DNA from: Vibrio sp. BS-M-Sm-2
GTDB lineage: Bacteria > Pseudomonadota > Gammaproteobacteria > Enterobacterales > Vibrionaceae
Assembly (NCBI RefSeq): GCF_041504345.1
Contig: NZ_CP167894.1
Coordinates: forward strand, 1,984,001 to 2,048,000
Direction: 5' to 3'
Length of the DNA: 64,000 bases
A program made the translations under genes and the position numbers. This document shows, piece by piece, positions 27,042 to 36,771 of the stretch; the first letter of the stretch is position 1, and the number at the start of each line of letters is the position of its first letter. A model generated the notes under the pieces. That model searched no databases, was not told the origin of the DNA, and saw nothing but the letters and a program-made list of their open reading frames with translations.

Positions 27042-28223
27042 TTAAGCGGGTTGAACTAGAGCGAGCGCTTTACGAGAAACTTCATGGGCTGCTTTGGTTA
27101 GGTTCTGTTTCTCCAGTGCATCAGACAAGTATCCGTAGTCTGAAACGTTTGAACGAAGTGCCAGTGCTTTTTCAAAGTGACTTTGTGCTTCTGCCCACTT
27201 CTGTTCTCTGAGGTAGAACTGAGCCAATGCGCTGTGTGCTTCAGCATTGCTACCATCTTTACTGATAGCGCGTTCTAGCATTACGACGACTGGGTGGTGA
27301 TCAGCAAGGTTTAGCTCAGGAAGCAACATATAGAGTTCATTTGAACTATTCTTCGCGATGTTCTCTTTAATCACTGTGAAGGCTTCTGAATCAGCTTTAC
27401 GAGCGATCAGTTGTTTCACAAAACAGGAAACAAGATGAGAGCTTTGTTTCTGCTTTCTGGAAAGCTTGTTCCAATGGCTGATTAAACCTTCGCTACCTTG
27501 CTGCTGTGCCACATCGTGAAGTAAGCCACATTGTGCTTTCTGCTCCAACTCAACTTGCTCTTCAGCTGTAAGAAGCTTGTTCTTAGCTAGCTTAGGCGTT
27601 AGCTCTAACAATGGCTGCCACAACTTAAGCTGCATGTAAGTGGCTTTTAGCAGGCCAAGTACAGCAGTGTTATTCGGGTACGAACCTTTCAATGTTGAAA
27701 GTGTATCGAAAGCCGCTTCGTAGTTCGATTCACTGATCTGTTGTTTAGCCTTGGTTAGCTCAACGGCAAGTAATGAGTTGTCTTGCTGGCTAGCGAGCTC
27801 GATGTATTTGTCACGTTCACCCGTATTCCCTTGTTCGTGTGCCGCTTGAGAAGCGACTAAATAACAAAGCAGCGGCATGTCGTGGTGGTTAGCCCAACGA
27901 GTTACCTTCTTCTCTGCGCCTTTCCAGTCACCTTCAAGAAGTTTGATGATGCCTTCATTGGTATAACGACGAGAGCGTTTCAGTTTACGAACACTGAACC
28001 AGTTCCAAGTTGTCGAGCTTGCGTACATAAGCTTTTTAAACAAGTACTCTAAGCCGAACAGAGCAGCTAGAAGAGCAATAACAAAGATAACCAGTGTTGT
28101 CACGCTCATCTCAATGGTCTTATTGGCAATTGAGATCAGAACGTAGCCTTGTTGACCAGAGAACTGAGTACCAACAATTAACCCAGCACCGAGAACGAGA
28201 AAAAGAAAAATCCAACGAATCAT
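27042..28223 (-). CDS. hemY: HemY-like heme biosynthesis-associated TPR protein
   Basis: A 393-residue inner-membrane protein with two N-terminal hydrophobic segments (IRWIFLFLVLGAGLIVG and TTLVIFVIALLAALFG), then a long cytosolic or periplasmic part with TPR-type repeats, the clearest near the C-terminus (AEAHSALAQFYLREQKWAEA, HFEKALALRSN). E. coli HemY is about 398 residues. It is not the protoporphyrinogen oxidase called HemY in Gram-positive bacteria; its exact role in porphyrin metabolism is unsettled. It overlaps the end of hemX by one base and is last in hemCDXY. Confidence 0.92.
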   Translation of the reverse strand: MIRWIFLFLVLGAGLIVGTQFSGQQGYVLISIANKTIEMSVTTLVIFVIALLAALFGLEYLFKKLMYASSTTWNWFSVRKLKRSRRYTNEGIIKLLEGDWKGAEKKVTRWANHHDMPLLCYLVASQAAHEQGNTGERDKYIELASQQDNSLLAVELTKAKQQISESNYEAAFDTLSTLKGSYPNNTAVLGLLKATYMQLKLWQPLLELTPKLAKNKLLTAEEQVELEQKAQCGLLHDVAQQQGSEGLISHWNKLSRKQKQSSHLVSCFVKQLIARKADSEAFTVIKENIAKNSSNELYMLLPELNLADHHPVVVMLERAISKDGSNAEAHSALAQFYLREQKWAEAQSHFEKALALRSNVSDYGYLSDALEKQNLTKAAHEVSRKALALVQPA

Positions 28224-29449
28224 TATTTTTCCTCCGTGGTCATAACGGTGACTTCACGTCGTAGGCGCTCACGTATCACATCTGATAACTCATTCTGAGA
28301 CTCAAGCTTTACAGGGTATTTCACAGAGATGTTCTGTTCACTTAACTGTTTAATCGCTTTCTCAAATTCAATCACTGAGTTGTTATCTTGGTTTAGGTAC
28401 GCTTTCGACCACTCGCTAGCGGTATTAAGAGCTACACTATAGAGTTCACCTTGCTCTTTGTAGACGGCGCGAATAGCGGTCTCTAATTTACCTTTGATGT
28501 TTTCACGCAGGTAGAAGTGTTGCTCAGGAGAAAGTAGAGGGATAACTTCGCCATCACGACTGCGGAATGTGATGAAGTTTTCTGAGAAGTCTTTCATCGA
28601 CGTCATCAGGTTATTTTGCCAATCATTAATATCTTGCGATACTGCTTTTTTCTCAACAATTGCGGCTTCTGGAAGAATAGCATTGGCAAGTGGCAGCGAA
28701 TCGACTTGCTGCTGAAGACTTGTGATGCGTAGAACTAAGCCATCACGGTCGATCAGAGGAATAGTGCGAAGCTTGGTAATGTCATTGGTCATTGATTGAC
28801 GCAGTGACACTAAGCTAGGGTCGTTCAGTGCTGCGATACGTTGATCGGCACTTTCCATTAACTTAGTTGCGCTAACGGCATCATGCTCTAGAAACAGTTT
28901 ACGTCCTGCTAGTTTCACAAGGTAATCGGCTTCGGCAAGTAACCAGTCATTCGGGCGGCGACCTTTAACGTCAGCCACTGCTAACTGTAGGCTTTGAATG
29001 CTCTTTTGCTGTTGAGACTGTACTACCTGAGTTTTCTCCACCGCGTGCGACGCTTCTTGGATAGTCTCTTGCTTGATGGTTTGCAGGTCTTTATTTACTG
29101 CAGATTGGGTATTCTGAAGTTGCGCTTGAAGAGTGGCGATTTGAGCTGAGTACTCAGCACTCTTTTGCTGCATTTGAAATGCGATACCGCCACTGAAAAT
29201 AATAGAAATAGCGATCGCAATAGCACCTAGCTTGACACCGCGCTTACCTTGCTTTTCTGCTTTCTCTATTTGCTCTTTATGCTCAGCTTGAGGCTGTTCA
29301 TTATTAGCGGTATTTGAGACAGAGGCATCGAGCTTCTGTTCAGATTGTTTTGTCTCTGTAGAGTCAGCTTTTTCGCTTTCAACAACAACTGGCTGAGTGT
29401 CTTGTTTCTTTTCAGGTTCAATATGCTCATTATTTTTTTTGCTTGTCAT
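28223..29449 (-). CDS. hemX: HemX-like membrane protein
   Basis: A 408-residue protein. The N-terminal 75 residues are charged and low-complexity (many Gln, Glu, Lys), followed by one membrane segment (GAIAIAISIIFSGGIAFQM), a coiled-coil region (SAEYSAQIATLQAQLQNTQ) and a C-terminal domain containing RRPNDWLLAEADYLV, the hallmark of this family. It has been annotated as uroporphyrinogen-III C-methyltransferase, but lacks the SAM-binding domain of true CysG/CobA enzymes, so that label is doubtful. Position between hemD and hemY is as in E. coli. Confidence 0.92.
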   Translation of the reverse strand: MTSKKNNEHIEPEKKQDTQPVVVESEKADSTETKQSEQKLDASVSNTANNEQPQAEHKEQIEKAEKQGKRGVKLGAIAIAISIIFSGGIAFQMQQKSAEYSAQIATLQAQLQNTQSAVNKDLQTIKQETIQEASHAVEKTQVVQSQQQKSIQSLQLAVADVKGRRPNDWLLAEADYLVKLAGRKLFLEHDAVSATKLMESADQRIAALNDPSLVSLRQSMTNDITKLRTIPLIDRDGLVLRITSLQQQVDSLPLANAILPEAAIVEKKAVSQDINDWQNNLMTSMKDFSENFITFRSRDGEVIPLLSPEQHFYLRENIKGKLETAIRAVYKEQGELYSVALNTASEWSKAYLNQDNNSVIEFEKAIKQLSEQNISVKYPVKLESQNELSDVIRERLRREVTVMTTEEK

Positions 29450-29468
29450 GCTTATTTCCTGTTTCTAG

Positions 29469-30197
29469 CTAGGGCCGGAGAGCAGCCAGTAATATTTGGT
29501 TCGTAGCACTGTGAGTATTGGTCACGTTCGAGAAACCGAGTTGTTGTGCTCGTTCTACAATGCGCTGGCTTGGGACAAATAGATGTCTTGTTGACAGCCA
29601 AGCCAAATACTCATCAGGGGTAATTGAGCAGAGATACTCCAATTGTTCCTGACTAGTGATGACAACTTTGGACGCTTTTTTGTTTATCCATGTTTGATAG
29701 GTATTGTGGTCGCTAATGGGAATATATTCTCTACGGTAGGTCTCACAATAAGAGACTTGTGCACCTCGATTGAGTAGGGAATCTCTAATGAGCTCACGCC
29801 CACCATTACCACGTAGTATCAAAACGGACTTATTTTCTACGCCATTAAGTTCAGTAAGTTTAAGAAGATGTTCACTATCACTAACTTGAGGGTAGTTTAC
29901 TTTTTGTTTACAGACTTTGCTTAAAACGTGCGCAGTTTTTTGACCAACGCCAAGATAAAGCGGCGAAGTGGGCCAAATGGATGAGGTTTTCGAAAGGATG
30001 TTTTGAGCAGCGGTCACGGCGTGGTGACTGACTGCAATAATGATATCGCTGTTATTAAGCTGGGTGCTTAAATCCGAAGAGTTTGGATTATCAACGATAC
30101 GAATCAGCGGATGATGGATTGCTTGAATTCCTTCATCCGCTAGTTGTTGGCAAAGCGATTGCCCCTCTGAACCGGGGCGAGTCACCAACACAGTCAT
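29469..30197 (-). CDS. hemD: Uroporphyrinogen-III synthase HemD
   Basis: Cytosolic enzyme that cyclises hydroxymethylbilane to uroporphyrinogen III, the branch point to heme, siroheme and B12. 242 residues (E. coli 246). Recognised by MTVLVTRPGSEGQSLCQQL at the start, the middle SVLILRGNGGRELIRDSL and a late ITSQEQLEYL (consensus TSxxxxxxL). The family is poorly conserved, so the hemC neighbour matters: only two bases separate the hemC stop from this ATG. Confidence 0.93.
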   Translation of the reverse strand: MTVLVTRPGSEGQSLCQQLADEGIQAIHHPLIRIVDNPNSSDLSTQLNNSDIIIAVSHHAVTAAQNILSKTSSIWPTSPLYLGVGQKTAHVLSKVCKQKVNYPQVSDSEHLLKLTELNGVENKSVLILRGNGGRELIRDSLLNRGAQVSYCETYRREYIPISDHNTYQTWINKKASKVVITSQEQLEYLCSITPDEYLAWLSTRHLFVPSQRIVERAQQLGFSNVTNTHSATNQILLAALRP

Positions 30198-30199
30198 GG

Positions 30200-31138
30200 T
30201 TATTCTTGGTCAGCGTAGAGTTTGGTTAGGATTTCTCTTGCACCATCATCCAGCAATTGATTTGCTAGAGTCACGCCAAGCGCTTCTGCGTCTTTACGAG
30301 GACCAGAGATCTCACCACGAACCATCTTCGAACCATCCGGTTCACCAACTAATGCACGTAGCCAGATGTTGTTGCCATCTAATAGTGAATAGCTACCGAT
30401 AGGCACCTGGCAACCACCTTCTAGAGTAAGGTTCATTGCTCGCTCGCAAAGTACACGATCAGCCGTGTCTTTATGATTCAGCGGCTCAAGAAGCTTGATT
30501 AGACGTTCATCATCTAGACGGCACTCAATACCAACAGCGCCTTGGCCTACAGCTGGTAGAGACTGTTCTGGTTCGATGAAGCTGCGAATACGCTCTTCTA
30601 GCTCTAAACGCTTAAGGCCAGCAGCAGCCAGTACGATCGCATCGTATTGACCATCATCGAGTTTACCTAGACGAGTACCAACGTTGCCGCGCAGCTCTTT
30701 GATGATTAAGTCAGGGCGAGACTCAAGTAATTGACACTGACGACGCAGGCTGCATGTACCCACGACGGCACCTTGTGGTAGCTCGTCGATATTGTTGTAG
30801 GTATTTGAAACGAAAGCATCACGAGGATCTTCACGTTCACAAATCGTCACCAGACCTAGACCTTCTGGGAAGTCTACTGGGACATCTTTCATTGAGTGAA
30901 CTGCTAGGTCAGCACGACCTTCTAGCATTGCTACTTCAAGTTCTTTAACGAACAGGCCCTTACCGCCAACTTTAGCAAGCGGAGTATCGAGGATGATGTC
31001 ACCTTTGGTCACCATAGTTACCAACTCAACCTCTAAACCAGGGTGAGCAGCTTGCAGTGCATCCCTTACAAAGTATGCCTGCCAAAGGGCAAGAGGGCTT
31101 TTTCTGGTCGCGATACGGATTGGTGCTGAATTTGTCAT
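30200..31138 (-). CDS. hemC: Porphobilinogen deaminase HemC
   Basis: Joins four porphobilinogens into hydroxymethylbilane on a dipyrromethane cofactor. 312 residues from the ATG at 31138 (E. coli 313). Motifs are [23 protein letters not shown], the Arg-rich [11 protein letters not shown] and the cofactor Cys near residue 243 in [12 protein letters not shown]. The frame is open 14 codons further upstream, but the family begins near here. It opens the leftward hemCDXY operon and is divergent from cyaA, the same layout as in E. coli. Confidence 0.97.
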   Translation of the reverse strand: MTNSAPIRIATRKSPLALWQAYFVRDALQAAHPGLEVELVTMVTKGDIILDTPLAKVGGKGLFVKELEVAMLEGRADLAVHSMKDVPVDFPEGLGLVTICEREDPRDAFVSNTYNNIDELPQGAVVGTCSLRRQCQLLESRPDLIIKELRGNVGTRLGKLDDGQYDAIVLAAAGLKRLELEERIRSFIEPEQSLPAVGQGAVGIECRLDDERLIKLLEPLNHKDTADRVLCERAMNLTLEGGCQVPIGSYSLLDGNNIWLRALVGEPDGSKMVRGEISGPRKDAEALGVTLANQLLDDGAREILTKLYADQE

Positions 31139-31257
31139 GGTGGTTCCGATATAGGTTCTGTAATAGCCTAATCCTACCATTATGAGGCGAGAATTCTTAC
31201 TGTTTGATCATTCGATACTTTGATAGCTGAGAGATTTTCATTAGTTCACCAAAATAG

Positions 31258-31273
31258 TGTGATTGGTATCTCA
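31258..31273. promoter_or_regulatory. Candidate CRP-binding site in the hemC-cyaA gap
   Basis: TGTGA-N6-TCTCA; one mismatch from the CRP consensus TGTGA-N6-TCACA. Lies about 120 bases upstream of the hemC start and 210 upstream of cyaA. Confidence 0.5.
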
Positions 31274-31401
31274 TTTGAAACATGGGCTATTATTAGAAAT
31301 AGTCAATAAAGAGGACACTACGGCGCCGTGAGTTTAACTTTCTGTCATCAAGGAATTGACCAGTATGACGGATTCCTTTGCTTTACCACTAAGGGTAAAA
31401 G

Positions 31402-31417
31402 TGTTAAATTGATCACG
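31402..31417 (+). promoter_or_regulatory. CRP-binding site at the cyaA promoter
   Basis: TGTTA-N6-TCACG within GTGTTAAATTGATCACG. From memory, the same string occurs at the E. coli cyaA P2 promoter, where cAMP-CRP represses. Conservation across genera suggests the same negative feedback here. Confidence 0.7.
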
Positions 31418-31482
31418 TTTTGTTGCTGCTTTCGTTCAGTAACTAAACAGAACTGCACTTAACCTCAAACCAAGGACTTACC

Positions 31483-34011
31483 TTGCAGGCTTACACTCAA
31501 ACTTTGATTCAACGATTAGACAATCTAAATCAGCAGCGCATTGATCGTGCGTTGGCGTTGATGAATGTGCAAGGCCAGCGAGTTTTCAACCTTATTCCCG
31601 CACTGCTTCACTTCAATCACCCGATGATGCCGGGTTATTATGACCAACAAGTTCCTTTTGGAATTCGTAGCTTCACGCTTAATGAATTCCAAAAGCAATT
31701 TGTCTCTGATACCGAATTAACGCTGGGTGGCAAACTTACCGAGGCTGCTGAACCTGCAATCCTTGGCTTGTACACCATGGGTAGTACTTCTTCTATTGGG
31801 CAAAGTACCTCAAGTGATCTTGATATCTGGGTGTGTGTTTCTCCAGATATGGATGGCGCATCTCGTGATAGCTTGACCAACAAGTGTCTGCTTATTACCG
31901 ATTGGGCTGAGACCTTAGGTGTGGAAGCTAACTTCTTCTTGATGGATGAACAGCGTTTCCGTTCGAATCATTCGGAAGAGATGACCGGTGATAACTGTGG
32001 TTCTTCACAGCACTTGTTACTGCTTGATGAGTTCTATCGCTCAGCGGTTCGTTTAGCCGGTCAACGTTTGTTGTGGCAAATCATTCCGCCTGAAATGGAA
32101 GAGTGCTACGACGAGTATGTTCAAGGTTTATGTCAGGACGGCTATCTTGATTGCTCGCAGTGGATCGATTTCGGTAAGCTAAATCGTATTCCCGCTGAAG
32201 AGTACTTTGGTTCAAACTTATGGCAGCTTTATAAGAGTATCGACTCTCCGTATAAATCGGTGTTAAAGGCGATCCTGTTAGAAGCCTATTCATGGGAATA
32301 CCCAAACACTCAACTGCTGAGTATTGATACCAAGCGTCGCTTCTTCGCGGATGAACCGGATCTGTATGGCATGGATAGCTACTATCTGATGCTTGAGAAG
32401 GTAACGCGCTATCTAGAACGCATTAACGACCACACTCGATTGGACTTGGTGAGACGTTGTTTCTACCTTAAGACCCACGAGAAGTTGTCACGAGATGCGG
32501 GCATTGGTTCTGTTGCGTGGCGTCGTGAAGCCTTAACTGAGATGACTAAGTCTTGGAATTGGGGACATGAAACCATTGCTGAGCTCGATAACCGCCGTAA
32601 CTGGAAGGTTGAGCAGGTTAAAGTGGTACACCATGCACTGCTTGATGCCTTGATGCTGAGCTATCGTAATCTGATTCAATTTGCGCGTCGCAACGACATC
32701 ACTTCTGCAATTAGCCCACAAGATATTAGTATTTTGGCGCGTAAGCTTTACGCTGCGTTTGAGGTATTGCCAGGTAAAGTGACGTTACTGAATCCGCAAA
32801 TCTCTCCTGATCTGCATGAACCAGACTTGAGCTTTATCGAAGTTCGTCAGGGTCAGTCGAATAAAGCCGGCTGGTACCTGTATAAGCAGCCATTGGTAGC
32901 GCATCGTATTCTTGGTCAGCCTTCACTTGAGCACCATGAGTACTTGAGTAAACTGGTTGCTTGGTCATTCTTTAATGGCTTGATTACGGAGTCGACGCGT
33001 TTGCACTCTGTGGTGCGTGATGCTCACATTGATATCGATAAGTTCTATCAAATGGTGAGCGATCTGCGTAATACGTTTTCTTTGCGTAAGCGTCGCCCGA
33101 GTATGCAAGCACTGGCGAGTCCGTGTGAGATAAGCCAGCTCGCGATGTTCATCAACTTTGAAAATGACCCAACTTCTGAGTTAAGTGGTCGTGCATTAAA
33201 AGTGGACCTCAAGAATGCTGATATCTTCAGCTTTGGTGAAGAAGGTAAGAGCTTAGTCGGCAGTGTCGATCTGGTTTATCGTAACTCTTGGCATGAAGTA
33301 CGTACGCTTCATTTCCAAGGTGATACAGCAATGCTGGATGCACTTAAAACGGTTCTTGGCAAAATGCACCAAGATGCGTTGCCGCCAGAGTCGGTGGATG
33401 TGTTCTGTTACAGCAAAAACCTGCGTGGTGTGATGCGTAATATGGTGTATCAACTGCTTGCTGAGTGTATCGACTTACGATTGAAACCGATTGAACCAGA
33501 GAAGCGTCGCCGCTTTAAGGCTATTCGTTTAGCTAATAAGATGTTTGGTCTGTTCTTCGAGCGTCGTGGTGTATCGGTACAGATGTTGGAAAACTCGGTT
33601 GATTTCTACCGTAGTATCTCAACCAATAAGTTGAAGGGTTCACCGTTACTGATGCTCGATAAAGAGCAGGAGTATCAACTGCCAGAAGTGGTGGATGGTT
33701 TTGCGAGTGAGGGTTTAATTCAGTTCTTCTTTGAAGATACCGATAAAGGTTTCAATATCTATGTATTGGACGAGTCGAATCAAGTAGAGGTGTATCACCA
33801 GTACAATGGTGAAAAAGATGAGATGATCGCGAACGTGAATTCTTTCTACACATCGGTAAAAGATGAGTCGAAGATGTCGTCTAAGTTGATTAACTTCAAT
33901 CTCCCTCAGTACTACCAGATCGTGCACCCTGAAGAGGGTAACTCTTATGTTGTGCCTTACCGTAACGACGCTACCTTGTCTTCTCGGAGTTCAAAGATAG
34001 TCAACATCTAG
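31483..34011 (+). CDS. cyaA: Class I adenylate cyclase CyaA
   Basis: Makes cAMP, the CRP ligand. 842 residues, near the E. coli length of 848. The N-terminal catalytic domain has GSTSSIGQS followed by SDLDIWVC at about residues 100-117. The C-terminal half is the regulatory part sensed by EIIA-Glc. The start codon is TTG at 31483, with AAGGA seven bases upstream; E. coli cyaA also uses TTG, which keeps translation low. It is divergent from hemC, and a CRP site overlaps its likely promoter. Confidence 0.97.
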   Translation: MQAYTQTLIQRLDNLNQQRIDRALALMNVQGQRVFNLIPALLHFNHPMMPGYYDQQVPFGIRSFTLNEFQKQFVSDTELTLGGKLTEAAEPAILGLYTMGSTSSIGQSTSSDLDIWVCVSPDMDGASRDSLTNKCLLITDWAETLGVEANFFLMDEQRFRSNHSEEMTGDNCGSSQHLLLLDEFYRSAVRLAGQRLLWQIIPPEMEECYDEYVQGLCQDGYLDCSQWIDFGKLNRIPAEEYFGSNLWQLYKSIDSPYKSVLKAILLEAYSWEYPNTQLLSIDTKRRFFADEPDLYGMDSYYLMLEKVTRYLERINDHTRLDLVRRCFYLKTHEKLSRDAGIGSVAWRREALTEMTKSWNWGHETIAELDNRRNWKVEQVKVVHHALLDALMLSYRNLIQFARRNDITSAISPQDISILARKLYAAFEVLPGKVTLLNPQISPDLHEPDLSFIEVRQGQSNKAGWYLYKQPLVAHRILGQPSLEHHEYLSKLVAWSFFNGLITESTRLHSVVRDAHIDIDKFYQMVSDLRNTFSLRKRRPSMQALASPCEISQLAMFINFENDPTSELSGRALKVDLKNADIFSFGEEGKSLVGSVDLVYRNSWHEVRTLHFQGDTAMLDALKTVLGKMHQDALPPESVDVFCYSKNLRGVMRNMVYQLLAECIDLRLKPIEPEKRRRFKAIRLANKMFGLFFERRGVSVQMLENSVDFYRSISTNKLKGSPLLMLDKEQEYQLPEVVDGFASEGLIQFFFEDTDKGFNIYVLDESNQVEVYHQYNGEKDEMIANVNSFYTSVKDESKMSSKLINFNLPQYYQIVHPEEGNSYVVPYRNDATLSSRSSKIVNI

Positions 34012-34035
34012 GCTTATTGAGACTGATTGATATTA

Positions 34036-34064
34036 AAAAAGGAGTGATTGATTCACTCCTTTTT
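34036..34064. terminator. Bidirectional terminator between cyaA and cyaY
   Basis: AAAAAGGAGTGA, a five-base loop, TCACTCCTTTTT. The A and T runs on both sides allow it to end both converging transcripts. Confidence 0.92.
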
Positions 34065-34082
34065 AGTTTTGCTTACAAATGA

Positions 34083-34397
34083 TTAGACCCAATCGATCTC
34101 TTCACCTGCGTGCTTCACGCATTCTTCTTTTACCATCTCAAACAGCTCCATGCCCGTCTTAGAGCATGTCCACTTGTCGTCGATTAATTTAAAGTGGAAG
34201 CCACCAGATTTAGACGCCAACCAGATTTCTTTCATTGGTTCTTGGCGGTTAATAATAATTTGGCTGCGGTTCTCAAACTCGAGCGTCATCACGTTACCAG
34301 TCACTTCGTAATCAATATCTGCCTCTGAATCGTCGATAGCTTCTTCGATGTTTTGCATCTGTATATCGACTAGTTGATGAAATTCAGTCTCGTTCAT
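34083..34397 (-). CDS. cyaY: Frataxin-like iron-sulfur assembly protein CyaY
   Basis: Binds iron and modulates IscS-dependent iron-sulfur cluster assembly. 104 residues (E. coli 106). The N-terminal helix is acidic (EAIDDSEADIDYEVTGNVMTL), giving the iron-binding ridge, followed by the beta-sheet with IIINRQEPMKEIWLASKSGGFHF and the WTCSKTG region. It lies convergent with cyaA and divergent from lptM, as in E. coli. Confidence 0.96.
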   Translation of the reverse strand: MNETEFHQLVDIQMQNIEEAIDDSEADIDYEVTGNVMTLEFENRSQIIINRQEPMKEIWLASKSGGFHFKLIDDKWTCSKTGMELFEMVKEECVKHAGEEIDWV

Positions 34398-34410
34398 CCT
34401 TTCTATCCTA

Positions 34411-34438
34411 TTGCTTTTCCTGAGTGTGGTGCGATTAT
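34411..34438 (+). promoter_or_regulatory. Candidate promoter for the lptM-lysA-dapF operon
   Basis: TTGCTT, a 16-base spacer and GATTAT, 35 bases before the lptM ATG. Only moderately close to consensus. Confidence 0.35.
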
Positions 34439-34472
34439 AGGGGGCATTGAGTTAATAATCACGATATGCAAA

Positions 34473-34589
34473 ATGAAAAAATTAATTACCGCTCTGTTTA
34501 TGCTGTCCGTTATTGGACTTTCTGGTTGTGGTCAAACGGGTCCGTTATACGATCCTGATGAAGTTCAGCAGACTGAACAATCACAATAA
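34473..34589 (+). CDS. lptM: LptM (YifL) outer-membrane lipoprotein
   Basis: A 38-residue lipoprotein: signal MKKLITALFMLSVIG, lipobox LSGC with the lipidated Cys at residue 19, then GQTGPLYDP, the hallmark of the LptM/YifL family. In E. coli LptM helps LptD oxidise and assemble the LPS translocon. The frame is open back to 34374, but the lipoprotein start at 34473 is the only sensible one. No strong Shine-Dalgarno is visible. It precedes lysA by 41 bases; in E. coli yifL likewise lies between cyaY and dapF. Confidence 0.93.
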   Translation: MKKLITALFMLSVIGLSGCGQTGPLYDPDEVQQTEQSQ

Positions 34590-34630
34590 GTGAAACACGC
34601 AGAAATCGTTATTTATAAGGGATAAGAACT

Positions 34631-35884
34631 TTGGATTACTTCAACTATCAGGAAGATGGCCAGCTTTGGGCTGAGGACGTCGCACTTTCACAACTCGCAG
34701 AGCAATATGGTACGCCGCTGTATGTATACTCTCGTGCAACATTAGAGCGTCATTGGAACGCGTTTGACTCATCGGTTGGTGAGCATCCGCACTTGGTGTG
34801 TTATGCCGTTAAAGCTAACTCGAACCTTGGCGTGTTGAATACTTTGGCTCGTTTGGGTTCAGGTTTTGACATTGTTTCTGGCGGTGAGTTAGAGCGTGTA
34901 GTAGCTGCTGGTGGCGATCCGGCAAAAGTTGTGTTCTCTGGTGTCGGTAAAACAGCTGCTGAAATGAAGCGCGCACTTGAGTTGAACATTAAGTGTTTCA
35001 ACGTAGAGTCTGAGCCAGAACTTGAGCGACTGAATAAAGTTGCTGGTGAGCTTGGTGTTAAAGCGCCAATTTCACTGCGTATCAACCCAGATGTTGATGC
35101 CAACACTCACCCTTATATTTCTACTGGTCTGCGTGATAACAAGTTTGGTATTGCTTTCGACCGTGCTCCAGCCGTTTATGCGTTTGCACAAACACTCGAT
35201 AACTTGTCTATTCATGGTATTGATTGCCACATTGGTTCTCAGCTAACGGATATCGAACCTTTCATTGATGCTACCGATCGCCTGCTTGCACTGATCGACC
35301 AACTACGAGCTGATGGTATCAACATCAAACACCTTGATGTCGGTGGCGGATTGGGTGTGGTTTACCGTGATGAATTACCACCACAGCCTTCAGATTACGC
35401 GAAAGCCTTATTGGCTCGCCTAGAGAATCATTCTGATCTAGAGCTGATTTTCGAGCCTGGAAGAGCGATTGCTGCTAACGCTGGTGTATTATTAACAAAA
35501 GTCGAGTTCCTCAAGCCAACCGAACACAAGAACTTTGCCATCATCGATGCAGCAATGAACGACCTGATGCGTCCAGCGCTTTACCAAGCTTGGCAAGATA
35601 TTGTTCCAGTTAGCCCGAGACAGGGTGAAGCCGTGACTTACGATTTGGTTGGCCCAATTTGTGAGACGGGTGATTTCCTAGGTAAAGATCGTGACCTTGT
35701 TCTTGAAGAAGGTGATCTGCTAGCAGTTCGTTCTGCGGGCGCTTATGGCTTCGCGATGTCATCTAACTACAACACTCGTTCGCGTGCGGCTGAAGTGATG
35801 GTTGATGGCGATAAAACTCATTTGGTTCGTCAGCGTGAAGAGCTTGCGAGTCTATGGGAACTTGAAAACATTCTTCCGGAGTAA
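34631..35884 (+). CDS. lysA: Diaminopimelate decarboxylase LysA
   Basis: PLP-dependent enzyme making L-lysine from meso-diaminopimelate. 417 residues, fold type III. The PLP lysine is about residue 61 in YAVKANSN. Also visible are HIGSQL, the phosphate-binding GGGLGV, EPGRAI and the C-terminal CETGDFLG with the active-site Cys of the partner subunit. The start is TTG, after AAGGGAT, and the family N-terminus agrees. It lies directly before dapF (11 bases), so the last two steps of lysine synthesis are coupled. In E. coli lysA is elsewhere. Confidence 0.96.
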   Translation: MDYFNYQEDGQLWAEDVALSQLAEQYGTPLYVYSRATLERHWNAFDSSVGEHPHLVCYAVKANSNLGVLNTLARLGSGFDIVSGGELERVVAAGGDPAKVVFSGVGKTAAEMKRALELNIKCFNVESEPELERLNKVAGELGVKAPISLRINPDVDANTHPYISTGLRDNKFGIAFDRAPAVYAFAQTLDNLSIHGIDCHIGSQLTDIEPFIDATDRLLALIDQLRADGINIKHLDVGGGLGVVYRDELPPQPSDYAKALLARLENHSDLELIFEPGRAIAANAGVLLTKVEFLKPTEHKNFAIIDAAMNDLMRPALYQAWQDIVPVSPRQGEAVTYDLVGPICETGDFLGKDRDLVLEEGDLLAVRSAGAYGFAMSSNYNTRSRAAEVMVDGDKTHLVRQREELASLWELENILPE

Positions 35885-35895
35885 TTTTAAGCGTT

Positions 35896-36726
35896 ATGCA
35901 CTTCCACTTTTCTAAAATGCATGGTTTGGGCAATGATTTCATGGTCGTGGACTGCATTACTCAAAATATTTTCTTTTCTCCAGATTTGATCCGCCGTTTG
36001 GCGGATCGTCACACTGGTGTGGGTTTCGATCAGCTACTTGTGGTTGAGGCTCCTTATGATCCTGAAACTGATTTCCATTACCGCATATTCAATGCGGATG
36101 GCAGTGAAGTGGAGCAGTGTGGTAATGGGGCTCGTTGTTTTGCACGATTCGTTCGCATGAAAGGCTTAACGAATAAGTACAGTATCAACGTCAGCACCAA
36201 GAAAGGTAAAATGGTTCTCAAAATTGAAGAGAATGACCTGATCACGGTGAACATGGGTATTCCTGAGTTCGAACCAGGTAAGATTCCATTCAAGGCCAAG
36301 CAGCCAGAGAAGACGTATATCCTGAGAACGGATGTACATACTTTGTTCTGTGGTGCGGTAAGCATGGGTAACCCACATGTGGTTACCGTCGTTGATGATG
36401 TCGATACTGCTGATGTGGACACCCTAGGTCCGCTTCTCGAATCACACGAACGTTTCCCTGAGCGTGTTAATGCTGGTTTTATGCAAGTGGTTAGCCGTGA
36501 AGAAGTTCGTTTGCGTGTTTACGAACGTGGCGCGGGTGAAACTCAGGCATGTGGCAGCGGAGCGTGTGGCGCAGTTGCCGTTGGTATCACTCAAGGCTTA
36601 CTGGCTGAGAATGTGAAGGTTCGTCTACCAGGCGGTGACTTACACATTAGCTGGCAAGGCCCGGGTAAACCTCTGTTTATGACCGGCCCGGCAACGCATG
36701 TGTTTGATGGTCAACTTTCTTGCTAA
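35896..36726 (+). CDS. dapF: Diaminopimelate epimerase DapF
   Basis: PLP-independent racemase converting LL- to meso-diaminopimelate for lysine and peptidoglycan. 276 residues (E. coli 274). The two catalytic Cys are Cys75 in [12 protein letters not shown] and Cys219 in ACGSGACGA. The N-terminus [15 protein letters not shown] is highly conserved. It follows lysA and leads into the DUF484-xerC-yigB unit, the gene order of E. coli. Confidence 0.98.
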   Translation: MHFHFSKMHGLGNDFMVVDCITQNIFFSPDLIRRLADRHTGVGFDQLLVVEAPYDPETDFHYRIFNADGSEVEQCGNGARCFARFVRMKGLTNKYSINVSTKKGKMVLKIEENDLITVNMGIPEFEPGKIPFKAKQPEKTYILRTDVHTLFCGAVSMGNPHVVTVVDDVDTADVDTLGPLLESHERFPERVNAGFMQVVSREEVRLRVYERGAGETQACGSGACGAVAVGITQGLLAENVKVRLPGGDLHISWQGPGKPLFMTGPATHVFDGQLSC

Positions 36727-36771
36727 TAACGATTTATAACCAATAGATTCATAAAACATAAAGGATAGATT

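Larger units (their letters stand above)
31139..31482. other. Divergent regulatory region between hemC and cyaA
   Basis: 344 bases without a gene. It must hold the promoters of hemC (leftward) and cyaA (rightward). Two CRP-like sites are listed separately. A possible cyaA promoter is TTTACC (31383), a 17-base spacer and TAAATT, which would place the second CRP site over the -10 region. Confidence 0.65.
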
